Assembly (NCBI GenBank): GCA_002914845.1
Contig: JXTC01000100.1
Coordinates: forward strand, 632,998-696,997
Reading direction: 5' to 3'
Length of the DNA: 64,000 nucleotides
From: Trema orientale
Lineage: Eukaryota > Streptophyta > Magnoliopsida > Rosales > Cannabaceae
Below the pieces are notes generated by a model, which was given only the letters and a program-made list of their open reading frames with translations, made no database searches and had not been told where the DNA came from. This document shows positions 11,602 to 22,742 of the stretch, piece after piece. The position numbers were made by a program, and so were the translations under genes. Within the stretch, counting starts at the first letter, position 1. Each line of letters opens with the position of its first letter.

Positions 11602-11711
11602 AATTCCTTCTGATTTGCAGAAAACATTAAACTCGTCAGAACAAAACTTGAGCCATTATCAGTGTGGAGACGTTTAATCTGTTTTTCTATCTATTTCTCG
11701 ATCATAGTCTT

Positions 11712-13036
11712 CTACTCCTTGAATGTAGATAACACATCATTCTTCTGTTTCAGGAAGAACATCCAAAGTTTTCTAGAGAAATCATTGATGATCGCCAGTA
11801 AATATTTAGCACCTCGTCTGGAAGGTACCCTAGATAGTCCCCAGAGACCAGAATGTATATAATCAAGTGTTCCCTTTGTGTTGTGGATACCTTCTGTAAA
11901 TCTGACTCTCTTTTGCTTCCTAAAAGTGCAGTGCTCACAGAAATTCAATTTACTAGTACTCTGCCTATCAAGAAGTCCTCTTTTGCTCAATTCAGCCATG
12001 CCATTTTTACTCATATGCCCAAGACGCATATGCCAAAGTATAGTGACTTCATCATCTGACAATGAAGGACTAGAGATAGCTGCTTCATCGGTAACTATAG
12101 AACCCAACAAGACATATAATTTGCCAGATTTTTTATGGTCCTTCATCATAACAAGAGCTCCTCTGAAAACCTTTAGAACTCCACATTCACTAGTGTACTT
12201 GTACCCTTTTGAATCAAGAGTACTCAAAGAGATTTTATTTCTCTTTAAATCTGGAATATGTTTCATGCCACCGAGAGTCCTGACAACTCTATCAAACATC
12301 TTAATTTTGACTGTTCTAATACCAGTAACTTTACAAGGTGCATTATTTTTCATCAACACAATATCTTTGGATACCATTTCATATGTTGAAAACCAGTCCC
12401 TATTAGGACACATACGAAATGTGCAACCTGAATTAAGAATCCAGTCATCACATGCTTTGGAGTCACCCTCTGCCTGAGTCTCAATCCATGTAACAATCTG
12501 ATCCATCTTTTTCTTAAAGAGCAGAGAATCATAAACCACACTAAGAGTAAGGAATTCACGACTATACAAAATAGTGTCTCTAAAAGGCATATATGAAGGG
12601 GGCAACGAACATAGTAAAATCAACGCTGAATCCTCAGACACATATTTAACTTCCGAAGCTTCTAGATCAGAAGTAATTTCCTTAAAGATGTTTATATGCT
12701 CTTCTAGAGACGTACTTTCTGTCATATGATGAGAATACAGTCGCTGCTTTTGATGCAATTTGTTGGTCATGTACAGCTACTCTAATTTCAACTACAAAGC
12801 AGTAACAGTTTTCTCCTTCAGAGTGTCCTACAATATCTAATTCAACAGATGATGTTGAATCTGAGATAGGGCTTTTCGATCCCTACACTGCTTTTCCTCC
12901 ATTGATAATGATGAGGGCATTGTATTGATCCCTAACAATGCATCATCCAAATCTAACTACACGAGCATAACCCGCATCTTAACCTACCATAGCGAAAATC
13001 TGGTGCTACGATCCAAAAGTAGAATATCATACTTCA
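11712..13036 (-). pseudogene. Copia A gag-protease-integrase remnant
   Basis: The gag frame starts at an ATG near 13036 on the minus strand. It meets early TAG stops, then runs open from 12770 to 11712 (352 codons). That frame holds the gag core (SLEEHINIFKEI, LLCSLPPSYMPFRD), a protease-like WILNSGCTFRMC, GAG-pre-integrase LWHMRLGHMSKNGM with HCTFRKQKRV, and the integrase start. The CCHC zinc knuckle is missing between MDQIV and WIETQ, which suggests an internal deletion. Confidence 0.8.
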
Positions 13037-13072
13037 TAGTTGCCATTATCGTAATCAAACCTGGATTAAATC

Positions 13073-13082
13073 TCTGATACCA
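13073..13082 (-). promoter_or_regulatory. Primer binding site of copia A
   Basis: The minus strand reads TGGTATCAGA three bases inside the 5' LTR. This is complementary to the plant initiator tRNA-Met 3' end used to prime copia reverse transcription. Confidence 0.8.
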
Positions 13083-13085
13083 ATT

Positions 13086-13414
13086 TGTTAAGAATTAATG
13101 AATGATAATCGACAAAAGAATGAAAAATAAAAATACACAGATTTAAGTGGAAAACCCTAATCGGAAAAAACAACTGGTAGATGAAGAAATTTCACTATGT
13201 CGAAAATAAGGTACAGAAAATCGAGTTTTACACGACCAAGTCAAAATATATATAATCCCAAAATCCTAAAATACATATGTGTACAATCCCTCCGCTTGCA
13301 CTATAGATCTCAAAATTTCTCCCAATTATAAAAAACGCCACATATTTCGTACCGTGAAGATTTCAGTTTAGGGCAAATAGAATTCGGGTCATGAACCCTA
13401 ATATTAGCTAACAC
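13086..13414 (-). repeat. 5' LTR of copia element A
   Basis: It begins TGTTAAGAATTAA and ends TTAGCTAACA on the plus strand, giving inverted TGTTA/TAACA ends. It matches the left LTR with many substitutions. Confidence 0.8.
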
Positions 13415-13816
13415 TATTAATTACTTTACTTTGAATTTCTTGGGCGATAATTTGCCAGAAACTTTCAGATTTCCTATAATACCTATTCTCCCCTTTTTGG
13501 AAGAACAGACTTCCTATACTCTTAGAATTAGTTAGAAAATCTAAAAGTTTCTTTCCGTGTTCTGGTACAAAACTCCGTGGTCCTTATATTCACTGGCCTT
13601 CAAAACATTATTTTAGGTTTTGGTAATTTTGAATTTTGAAGATCATATTATCATAATGTTACTAACTTTTAATATTCTGGGTTGATTGTTTGTCCATATT
13701 GGAATGGTACACGGCTTACTTAAGTTATGTTTAAAAGAGAGGAAAAAGCCAAGGGCACAAAAAAAGTGGAGGGCATTTAGAGAGAAGCTGGAAGAGTAGG
13801 TTGATTGGCAGAAAAG
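13415..13816. other. Spacer between copia elements A and B
   Basis: About 400 bp of AT-rich sequence with no gene or repeat structure that I could recognise. Confidence 0.5.
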
Positions 13817-14224
13817 TGTTAGCCAAGCACACATAACACATGGTGAAAATAACATAATTATTTTTATTATAACAAAGAATAATTATAATAGTAACCAAAA
13901 CTAATACACATTTTTAATAAGGACATAAATAATAACTTAATCAACACTCACTATTTTGGACATTATTATATAACCACACTAAGGTACTTAATCCCACTCA
14001 CAATCACTCATTAATTTCATGGCACTCAATATCTCAAGTTCTAATACATTAATTCATTTCTCTTCTTTCTTTTTCTTTTCCATTCCATACTAATATACGG
14101 GACCTAAGTCTATATTATATACTAATCAAAGTTGGTTGTTTTGTTAGCCTACTAAAAATTACTCGACTTTTCTAGTCAGTTCGTATCAATAGCTGACTTA
14201 CACCACTTGCAACTCCTCTTGAAG

Positions 14225-14261
<37 letters not shown>

Positions 14262-14733
14262 AGACTATTCTAGCACATCGATACCTTTAGCAAGTTATAA
14301 TATTCCAGCAGTACTTCTATATAAAAAAATAATTACAATAGTAACCAAAACTAAGATGCACTTTTAATAAGGATATAATTAATAACTTAATCAACACTCA
14401 CTATTTTGGACACTATTATATAACCACACCAAGGTATTTAATCCTACTCACAATCACTCATTAATTTCATGGCACTCAATATCTCATGTTCCAATACATT
14501 CACTACTCAAAGTTGGTTGTTTTATTAGCCTACTAACAATTACTAGACTTTTCTAGTCAGTTCGTATCAATAGCTAACTTACACAACTTGCAACTCCTCT
14601 TAAAGCTTCTATATATATATCTAGATTATTCTAGCATATCGACACCTTTAGCAAGTTGTAACATTTCAGCAGCGTTTCTATATAATTCTAGAATGTATTT
14701 AGAAAATACTAGAGGCGGTAGTGACTTCCAACA
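13817..14733 (-). repeat. 3' LTR of copia B with internal tandem duplication
   Basis: Two LTR copies lie head to tail: 13817 to about 14325 lacks the last ~45 bp, and about 14326-14733 lacks the first ~65 bp. GTAACCAAAACTAA recurs at 13891 and 14341, a period of 450 bp. The single 5' LTR at 16700-17265 shows the undivided form. The first copy carries a (TA)n run at 14226-14259, much shorter in the second. An unequal exchange or slippage within the LTR explains it better than two insertions. Confidence 0.75.
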
Positions 14734-14787
14734 TTTCCCCTTAACACTGACTTATCCATATTCTTCCTACAATTTATATTGAGTTGC

Positions 14788-15365
14788 TCTATGAACTTTT
14801 GAATCCTTGTAGTGTTGAGTCCTTTTATGAACAAGTTCGCTACTTGCTCTTCCTTCCTGACTTGATGCTTCTCAAACTCTTATTCTGTTATAGCTACATT
14901 AGCATGTTTGGGATTTGGCCTTCGAATTCTAATTGATATTTTAAGTTTCATTTGTAGGCTCATAACTTCTTCTTGACTTGATTTAATCTCTTCTTCTTGT
15001 CTCTGATATACACCAATTAGCCATGGCCCATGTGTTGCTTCATGCTCAACATCATCTCCATTTCTCGGTTCTTTTTTAGCTACTTCAGTATTTGATTGTA
15101 TCTTAACAACCTACTCCCCCAACTTCTGTTGCCACTTCTATTCCATTTCTTTCGAATTTGGTGTTTCATTCTTCTGCAACTTATCCATATAGGAAAATTT
15201 TTCTGTCGTTACAAAGACTGACTCTAGTTGTCGCCCTTCCATTGCGGGTTTACTGGAAATCTCAAGGACTTGATCCACTTTAACGTTATGAGGTCTAAAT
15301 AAGACATAGTAGCCTAACATCATTAGTTGCATCACTGACAGCATATTATTTTTCATTCCAGGCAC
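14788..15365 (-). pseudogene. Copia B linker and RNase H tail fragments
   Basis: The minus strand at 14790-14850 encodes EQVANLFIKGLNTTR, the RNase H C-terminal tail. Just upstream (14890-15110) is the integrase-RT linker, including a RRPNPKHANVAI piece. The frame at 15138-15365 begins MPGMKNNMLSVMQLMMLGY, a protease-to-pre-integrase segment. These pieces are normally thousands of bases apart, marking internal deletions. Confidence 0.65.
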
Positions 15366-15473
15366 GTGATAAACATCTTGAAACAGTACTTCGTTTGAGT
15401 TAAACTAGAGAGCAATTACTACTTTGCCAATATGGGCAATCGATAATCTTGAATTATTGGTTGTGACTACTAC

Positions 15474-16440
15474 TTATTCTTCTTTATACACAATCATGTT
15501 CTGCAACTTTTCTTTGTTGCCTGTCATATGGTTTGAGCATCCTGAGTCGACTATCCAATCTTTATCGTAGTCAATTTCTTTAGGAATCGTAGTTGTGAGT
15601 GCTATTTCTTCTTCTTCAATAGAGAAAGATACTTCGACATTCCATTCTTCTTCGCTCACTCGTTCAACTCTTAAGGTAGCCACATTGCTCTCTGTTGCTT
15701 CCTTCTTAGACCAACAATTTCTGGTGATATGGCCTTTCTTCCTACAATCATAGCATTTCTTCTCAAATCTTCTGTTTTACTTGAACTGCCCCTATTGTCA
15801 TTGTTCTTTTGAGCTCCCCTAATAGTGAACCTCCTCCATGAACATTTCTGTCATTACCTAGTCTTGAACCTCTGCCAATATTTTCTCTGCGTCGATCTTT
15901 CTTATAATTACTATAGAGTACTTCTTCGTCACTCTTTAGTAAGGCCCTAGAAATTTGCTTAGCTATTGCTTCTTGGTCGGCTAGCAAATTCTCTAATTTA
16001 ATAAGGAAATGTTGTTTTGACCAACATTGTACCGCAGTAACAAAGCTTCTATACTTGGGTCTTAACCCATGAATAATTATTATACGAGTTCCACTTCTGA
16101 CATTCCAGTGGTGGAATCTAATGGAGAGATTTCACAACAAAAAGATTTTACCTTGGCAAAATATTGAGTGATTGTCATATTACATTGTATGATAGAAAGA
16201 AGTTCATTCTTGAGAAGCTGTAACCTTATATCATTCTTCTTCGAGAAAAGCGTTGTGAATGTGTCCCATGCTTCCTTTGGTGTCTTTGCTTCCCTGATGT
16301 GCTCTAGCATCTCTTCCTCAATCTTGGTCTTTATCGCGACTATCACCTTGCCAGCTCTAACCTTCCACTTTTTCAGAGCCTCAACATCACCTATTTGCAT
16401 CACCTCATTACCACCAACGATCTCTCATAAGTCTTGGCCT
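15474..16440 (-). pseudogene. Copia B gag-protease remnant
   Basis: The minus-strand frame at 16080-16403 is a UBN2-type gag core (EAWDTFTTLFSKKNDIRLQ, then LLSIIQCNMTITQYFAKVK). Broken frames follow (15763-15987). A CCHC zinc knuckle, CYDCRKKGHITRNC, is at about 15720-15765. The protease start DWIVDSGCSNHMTGN lies in 15474-15683. Stops and frame changes separate the parts. Confidence 0.75.
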
Positions 16441-16699
16441 TGGTCCTTAGAGATAAGCCTCCATATACATTGATCACTTGTAATTCTATTTATTCAGCTT
16501 CTTCATTCCACTGACTATTTGAAGGTCACCCGTCGTGGCTTAGCCAAAAGTTAATTATGTCAAGTAAGTTTGATTTTGAAAACAAACTCCGCAATACTAA
16601 ACCACACATGAATACTTGAAGCTCTTTAATAAACAGTTCTTCAAATGAACCATGTAGCAGTTCAAATTAGGCCAATAATCGATCCGCTCTGATACCACT

Positions 16700-17123
16700 T
16701 GTTACGTTAAGCACACACTTATTAGACACAATATGTGGTGAAAATAATGTAGCTACTTTTATTATAACGAAGAGTAATTACAATAGTGGTCAAAACCAGG
16801 ACACACTTTTAATAAGGACACCAATAATAACTTAATCAACACTCATTATTTCACACGCTATCATATAACTACACCAAAGTACCTAATCTCACTCACAATT
16901 ACTCATTAATTTCATGGCACTCAATATCTCATGCTCCAACATATTCACTCATTTCTTTTCTTTCTTTTTCTTTTCTATGCCATGCTAATATACGGGACCC
17001 AAGTCCATATTATGTACTAATCAAAGTCAGTTGTTTTATTAGCCTACTAACAATTACTAGACTTTTCTAGTTAGTTTGTGTCAATAGTCGACTTACACAA
17101 CTTGCAGCTTGCAGCTCTTGAAG

Positions 17124-17166
<43 letters not shown>

Positions 17167-17265
17167 TAGGACATCGATATCTTTAGCAAGTTGTAATATT
17201 CCAATAACTTCTGTATAATTCCAGAATGCATCTAGAAAATACTGGAGGCAGTAGTGACTTCCAAG
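16700..17265 (-). repeat. 5' LTR of copia element B
   Basis: It starts TGTTACGTTAAGC next to the primer site and ends near GTAGTGACTTCCAA. It contains a (TA)n run at about 17130-17164. It is homologous to both copies in 13817-14733. The last few bases are eroded, so the outer end is approximate and no target duplication could be confirmed. Confidence 0.75.
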
Positions 17266-19025
17266 AAGGAGAAGATGAAGGAAAAGAAAAATAGAGAGAT
17301 ATGTGATCACATTATCTTTTAATCCGTGGCAGGAAATTTATGCACATATAAATATTGTAGTCAAAAGATAATTACTTGGTTGGAATGCTAAATTATAATT
17401 TCATCTATGCTTACTATACACTGATATTGTTGTTTCATACATATTATCAAACGATAATGTTTTTTTTTTTTTTTCGAAACAATGATCATTTTAATTTCTT
17501 TCTATCATTTCTATTTTCCTTGTTTCATATATATATATATATATATATATGACTATATTGTCTCTCTCCTTATCTTTCTTTGATGAATATGAAGGTGTCC
17601 ACACCACACAAAGCATCAGTTTTATCGAAAGATGAAATAATACGTAAAGCAAACCCTGTATAAAATTCAATATAATAATATAATCATCAATAAAAAACTG
17701 ACATATATATATATTTATATTATTTTATACAGTAGTATATAGGCACCTTAAAATACAAATATCATTCGCCTTTTTTCGTCCCAAACACAGTGTTAGAGAA
17801 AACGAAAAGAGGTACTGATCACATAAATTATTTTTTAAGTATGCCACAGATTAAGCAAGTCAAACATTCCACCTAAAATATAAAACTGGCATCCGGAACA
17901 ATATAATTAAGTCATCCACATCCCCGGTAGTGGAGCCAGAATTTCTTTTGAGTGCAACATGCCACTAAGGTCAAGATTTTTTTTTATTTTAACTTTTTTT
18001 CCTAAATCTTTTATTTTTGTATTTATTTTTCCTCTTTATGAATTGGTTTACTTGAGTTTAGTTTAGGTCTAAAACGATTTAAAGTGTTGAGCAATTATTA
18101 CTTAAGTAATTAAATTTTTTTAAGAATAAAAATATAAGGGTGTGCTCAAGTGAGTCATATTTTATTTAGCAAAAAAAGAAAAAGAAAAAAAGAGTGAGGC
18201 ATATTTTGGAATTTTTAAAAAATAAAAGTAGAACTTGAAAATTGAAAAATTCAGTAGGAGAAATCAGGGCCGGGGCATAACTGAAATTATATGTATATAT
18301 ATGTAAAATTTTAAAAATCTCCGCCAGCGCACACCCCACTCTGGCCAGCTATATCGGCCAAATTACAGGTCTTTGGTCATTGTTTTTTTACTTTCTATTT
18401 TTTTAGATTATACTAGCTTTCTCATTATATGTACTCTGCATTAACTAGTTGAAAGTGAGAAGATTACTTTCTTTTCTTATTAAACAAACTGAAATGCAGA
18501 CAATAAAAATTGTTTTCTTAATATTTTTTTTCTCAGCTTTAGTCAAATTAATATTATACGTACTACTAGCATATGTCTAAAAACTTGGTCATGTGCTCGA
18601 TTCTATTTCAAGGTGGCGCTTCAACACATTATTTGATTCGTTCATTTGAAGAATCTATTGAATTAGAAGAGAGTAGCAATTAATTACTATAATTTTCTTG
18701 CATTTTGATGAGGACAGTGACGTGCAACTACTACTTTTTTTCAGGAAAAAAAAAAAAAAACAGAAAATGACAAACTAGATTAATAAAAATCAATCGTTCA
18801 CGTTTAATATTCATGGTAAATGCATTTCAAAAAAAAAATTCATGGTAAAGGATGGGGAAGCAAATTTAAATTAAAAAAATTGTGAACCAGTTGTTGATAC
18901 CAAATTCTTAACCTTATCCATCCCCTTCCCAACAGTTTTCCTTAATTACTTAACAATTGGTGCATCCATATCTGTCCACACTAGCTAGTCCCAATTCCCC
19001 CTTATCCACTTACCCAAAGAAACCT
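17266..19025. other. AT-rich intergenic DNA, no gene seen
   Basis: Microsatellite (TA)n near 17527-17551, several poly-A and poly-T tracts, and no coding or RNA gene that I can support. Confidence 0.55.
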
Positions 19026-19740
19026 GTTGGTGTTCGTTTTTGTCAACAAGAAATTTGCTGAAAATATAAAAAGAAAAATGGATCGAAATAAATAACGTTG
19101 CAAAAATACAACAGGTTTTATTTTGGTTCAAGCCAAAAAAAACCTGCGTTTATTGGTTTATTACTATGTATAGTATCTGATTACAATTTTGATAGAGTTT
19201 TTGCCAATAGTATTTAGTGTGTTTTCAGTACTCAACATCCTTTGATCTATTTATAGAGTGAGGATATCATGACCTAAGAGTTAATAATGTGATTATTATG
19301 GTAACTCGTATTAACTCGCAATGAATTGGGTGATTAGACCGTTTATAACAGCCTTGTACATTTATAATGTGGCAATAATGTGTGTAGTCGTTTTTAGGTT
19401 GCTTTAATTTACACCTTATTGTTATCTTTAATACTCTTCCCATTATGCCTTTACTTTTCTACTTAATGTGCGAAGTGATCTCAGATTATATATCCAGCTC
19501 GCTCTGGTGAGGTGTTCGATGGATAAGATCGGATGAATTCCACATCTACATAATAGATGTTGTTACTAAGATGTAATGACTAAATGATCTTAGTATATTT
19601 TATGAGAATGTAGAGCTCGGTGATATCTCCCTCTTCGGTCGGCATGTTAGCGACCTCCCATGCTCCAAGTCATCTTGGGTCTGAGATCAAGCTCTAGCAT
19701 GTGAACTCGGTGAAAACTCCTTTGTTCTTCATGTCCGGGA
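19026..19740. repeat. Possible LTR fragment or solo LTR
   Basis: It starts TGTTGGTGTTCG and reads like a plant copia LTR in minus orientation: a poly-A-rich leader, TTTATTTTGGTTCAAGCC, CTATTTATAGAGTG (a TATAAATAG-type box on the minus strand), then unique text. No partner LTR or terminal duplication is identifiable, so this is a resemblance only. Confidence 0.3.
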
Positions 19741-20239
19741 GATTTTATAATACGTGTTTTCTTAGTGGAATTAAAATCTACATGAATCTTTTTTTTTATT
19801 TTTTTCACGTGTTAACTATCCATTTGATATTTATAAAAACGAAAATAATTGTACGTATCAACAAGACTAATGATTCAAAAACGTGACCGCATATTATGTA
19901 TGGACTCATGTGAGATCAGTTGTAGTAATTTTGAGTATAAATAAAGATAAATAAGGAATTTGTAAAATTCGGAAGACACCAAGTACTTAGATTTTTCATT
20001 CTAGTCCTCAAATCATTAGAAATTCTGTATTAAAAAGAGGTTCATCTTTAGTTTATAGTTTATCAAGGAAGAAACGCCAATTAAGATTCAAGAAAACATA
20101 GTTAAGTCGTTTAAAAACTTAGCTTAATGAAACTTTAGTGTTGAATAAATGAATTTCGCAAATTTTGAGCCCGAATGTCCAAAAAATTAATTTACAGAAC
20201 TAGTCATAATTTCAAGTACTTAAAATTTTGAAAATATGC
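19741..20239. other. Intergenic DNA, no gene seen
   Basis: AT-rich sequence without recognisable coding or repeat structure. Confidence 0.45.
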
Positions 20240-21740
20240 TCCTTAGGAATCATACCTGGAGGGGACACCTGTGTGTTGCTTATCAAACTTGTAGGGGCGA
20301 ACACCTCTCCTACACCCACTAACATGGAAGGGCAGTCGAATTGCCTATATTTGCCAACTTGAAAAGGCAACTGACTCGCCTATGCCTGCCAAAATGGGGA
20401 GGTAATCAGAAGAAACACCTTGCGCAGATTCACGGATTCTGCATCATCGGTAGAGTCATAATCCTACACTATAAAACCCCATGATGTTAAACTAGTACTC
20501 ATGTATAATTCTAACACGTGTACTTTGAATTAATGTATAAAAATAGCCATGCAGTAATTTAAGTTCAGGTAATACTCTTGTTTTTAATAAAATGGTTAAT
20601 TATAATTTATAGAAAAATAAACGACATAACGGCCCTATTTTAACATATCCAAAAATAACCTGCACTTAAAAAAATCCTACAACAATCCAATATATATCAT
20701 ACAATTCAATTCTATCACAGATATCCAAAACAGTTCTAAAATCACGTTTATCATCATATGTAACATAAAGCAAGTTTTATTTAAAATGATATTAAAATAG
20801 AGGTACCCACTAGAATAGTGATACCACGCTATTAGAATCTCAAGGTGTCGTTGGATGATCGTTCGGAGGGTCGGGAACCAATTCTAAGTCCTCGATCACT
20901 CACTTGTGAAAAACCAACTCCTAGGCGGAGCTTCAAATCACAAGCAAACCTCTTCACTGAATTCCTAGTATCCAAAATAGTTAGGTTAGACATATAATTT
21001 GTCTAGTTCGGATCTAGACTGAAACCATACCTGTGGCGTATAAAACGAGGCAAAATCTTAGTTGTCCGATATCATTTTTCGTGTCGGTCACTAAACATAG
21101 TCAATATATATATATCAATCTTTTCTATTTCACAAGTACATTACAAAAATGATATTAAAAATACGATCCAAAGATCTGATTAAAAAGTCAATTCTTGAAT
21201 CTCAAAGTTTAAAATACTTTAGAATTATAATTTTTAGTCCAGACAAGATGGGGTTATAAAATATATATTTAGAGATTCCTCTCGACGATACGAATTCAAT
21301 GAGCCTAAGAATACGTATTGAAAAAGCCAAAATCGTCGCCGAAAATTCAAAAACCTCTGTGACTTAAAACGACATTTTCCAATGAATGGGACCTGATGCT
21401 GGCGGCCTAGGACCAGTGGTGCGGGCTTCCTGGCATGACGATAAAGCAGCGCCGACTGCTGGCACGGCAAGATGATGCCTGCCGTTTGACAGGAGGGAGA
21501 AAGAGAGAGCGGAGGGAAAGATTGTGATGGAGTCAGGGAAAAGAGAGAGGAGAAAGGAAAGAAGAGAGAATGTGGGTTGTTTAAAAAAATTTGTGGGTTC
21601 CACCACTAATTAGAAGAAATGATATTATAATAATAAAAAAATGGTGGGTATTAAATATATAATATGTAACACTAGCTAATTTGTGTTTAATACATATCTT
21701 ACTTCTGTGCACGATAACGAACACACTATTGTGTTATTAA
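20240..21740 (-). repeat. Probable Ty3/gypsy-type LTR remnant
   Basis: Read on the minus strand, 21600-21300 has a pyrimidine-rich leader (CCCTCCTGTC, CTCTCTCTTTCTCC) followed by moderately GC-rich text ending in CGGCGACGATTTTGGC, then AT-rich DNA. This is the layout of long plant gypsy LTRs and is paralleled by 41230-41560. The ends are not defined. A short open frame of 80 codons inside it is not considered a gene. Confidence 0.35.
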
Positions 21741-22480
21741 TTTTTCGTGATAGTTGAAATAAAAAGGAGCGGTAGCCCTACAGAACAACTCCCTTGTCTT
21801 TTCCTTCATTTTCCCCTCCTATTAAACAACCTATTTTCTCATTTCCCACTTTCCCCTCTTATATATATATTTTTTCCCTCACCACTTTCCTCACTACACA
21901 CCCAGTCTTAAAGGGAAAAGGGAACGAATGTGTAGAGTATAACATTAACTCGAAGCTTCCAGCCATGTTAACCAAACTATCTGGAGCAGTTAAATTAGTT
22001 CATGCAGCCGAACATATCGACCAAATTGCATGTCTTCATAAACTTCTTGTTCTCTTATTTATATTTTTCGTAAAGAATAGTATTATAACTTATTTTATTC
22101 TGGGTTTAAGAATCGAAATCTTAATGTGTATAGTTGACTTTACACAGCTCAACTTGTAAATATATATATATATATGTACTATGTATATATTATAAAAAAA
22201 CTCCTCTATTTAGCTTTTTTGAAAAAAAAAAAAAATCACAAATTTTTTCATTAATATCAAATACAATATTGTAAATGTATTTTTTGTTTTGTTAAATCAT
22301 ACTGAATGTATCTATATAATATATAGTCAACATCAGAATTTAAATTTAAAATTGTCGAAAAAGTCGTCTTAGATTAACATCCATCAAAATAACTGAAATT
22401 AACCTTGAATGACCTCTTCAAACGGTCTTTAATTTTGTGTTCTTTTTCATTTTTCTTACTCTACATGTATATCTTGCATA
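21741..22480. other. Intergenic DNA upstream of the DUF4220 gene
   Basis: AT-rich, with a (TA)n run near 22157-22174. An open frame of about 120 codons (21794-22159) has a low-complexity start and matches no family I know; it is not called as a gene. Confidence 0.5.
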
Positions 22481-22742
22481 TACTGGCCTATATATTTATA
22501 TACAGTACTGCAAATTACTAATAAAGAGCTGGGAATGCAAGCCACTTGACTAATTCCTGGTTTTTTCTTTGAACTTCACACCCATAGCATTATCTTGTAC
22601 TTCTTAATTTATACAAATTTAGAAGAAACTGGATACCTAAAACCAATCACGCTTTTTGTCTTCCTCCTTCATATTTTGCCATTTCAGTTCTTGAGTAGCT
22701 AGGGAATTGTAAAGAGAGGTTGGTAGGAGGAAGAAGCTGAAT
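22481..22742 (+). promoter_or_regulatory. Putative promoter and 5' leader of the DUF4220 gene
   Basis: A TATA-like CTATATATTTATATAC lies about 250 bp before the start codon, followed by CACTTGACTAATT (TTGACT, a W-box core) near 22545. The start codon at 22743 follows AAGCTGAAT. The assignment is by position only. Confidence 0.4.

Larger units (their letters stand above)
8940..13414 (-). mobile_element. Decayed Ty1/copia retrotransposon A
   Basis: The element is on the minus strand with both LTRs: 3' LTR about 8940-9290 and 5' LTR 13086-13414 (termini TGTTA...TAACA on the plus strand). The LTRs are clearly homologous but visibly diverged and differ by a short indel, so the insertion is old. 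The primer site complementary to initiator tRNA-Met (TGGTATCAGA on the minus strand) is at 13073-13082. Domains run gag, protease, GAG-pre-integrase, integrase, reverse transcriptase (YVDDM) and RNase H, the copia order, with many stop codons. No clean 5-bp target duplication was found: the flanks are CTTTA and CTATT. Confidence 0.85.
13817..17265 (-). mobile_element. Internally deleted non-autonomous copia element B
   Basis: The 5' LTR is at 16700 to about 17265 and the 3' LTR at 13817-14733 (with a partial duplication). Minus-strand LTR ends are TGTTGGAAG...CGTAACA. The primer site (plus GCTCTGATACCA) is at 16686-16697. A purine tract reading AAGGGGAAA on the minus strand abuts the 3' LTR at 14734. 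The interior of about 2 kb holds gag, a CCHC knuckle and protease, then jumps to the integrase-RT linker and the last RNase H residues. The integrase core and RT are gone, so mobility would need enzymes from another copy. Confidence 0.85.

Noticed and set aside
8935-13419. Target-site duplication for copia A
   Set aside because: Flanks CTTTA and CTATT share too little to call.
21794-22159. Open frame of about 120 codons upstream of the DUF4220 gene
   Set aside because: Low-complexity Ser/Phe/Pro start, no family match and no start-context support; kept only as intergenic.
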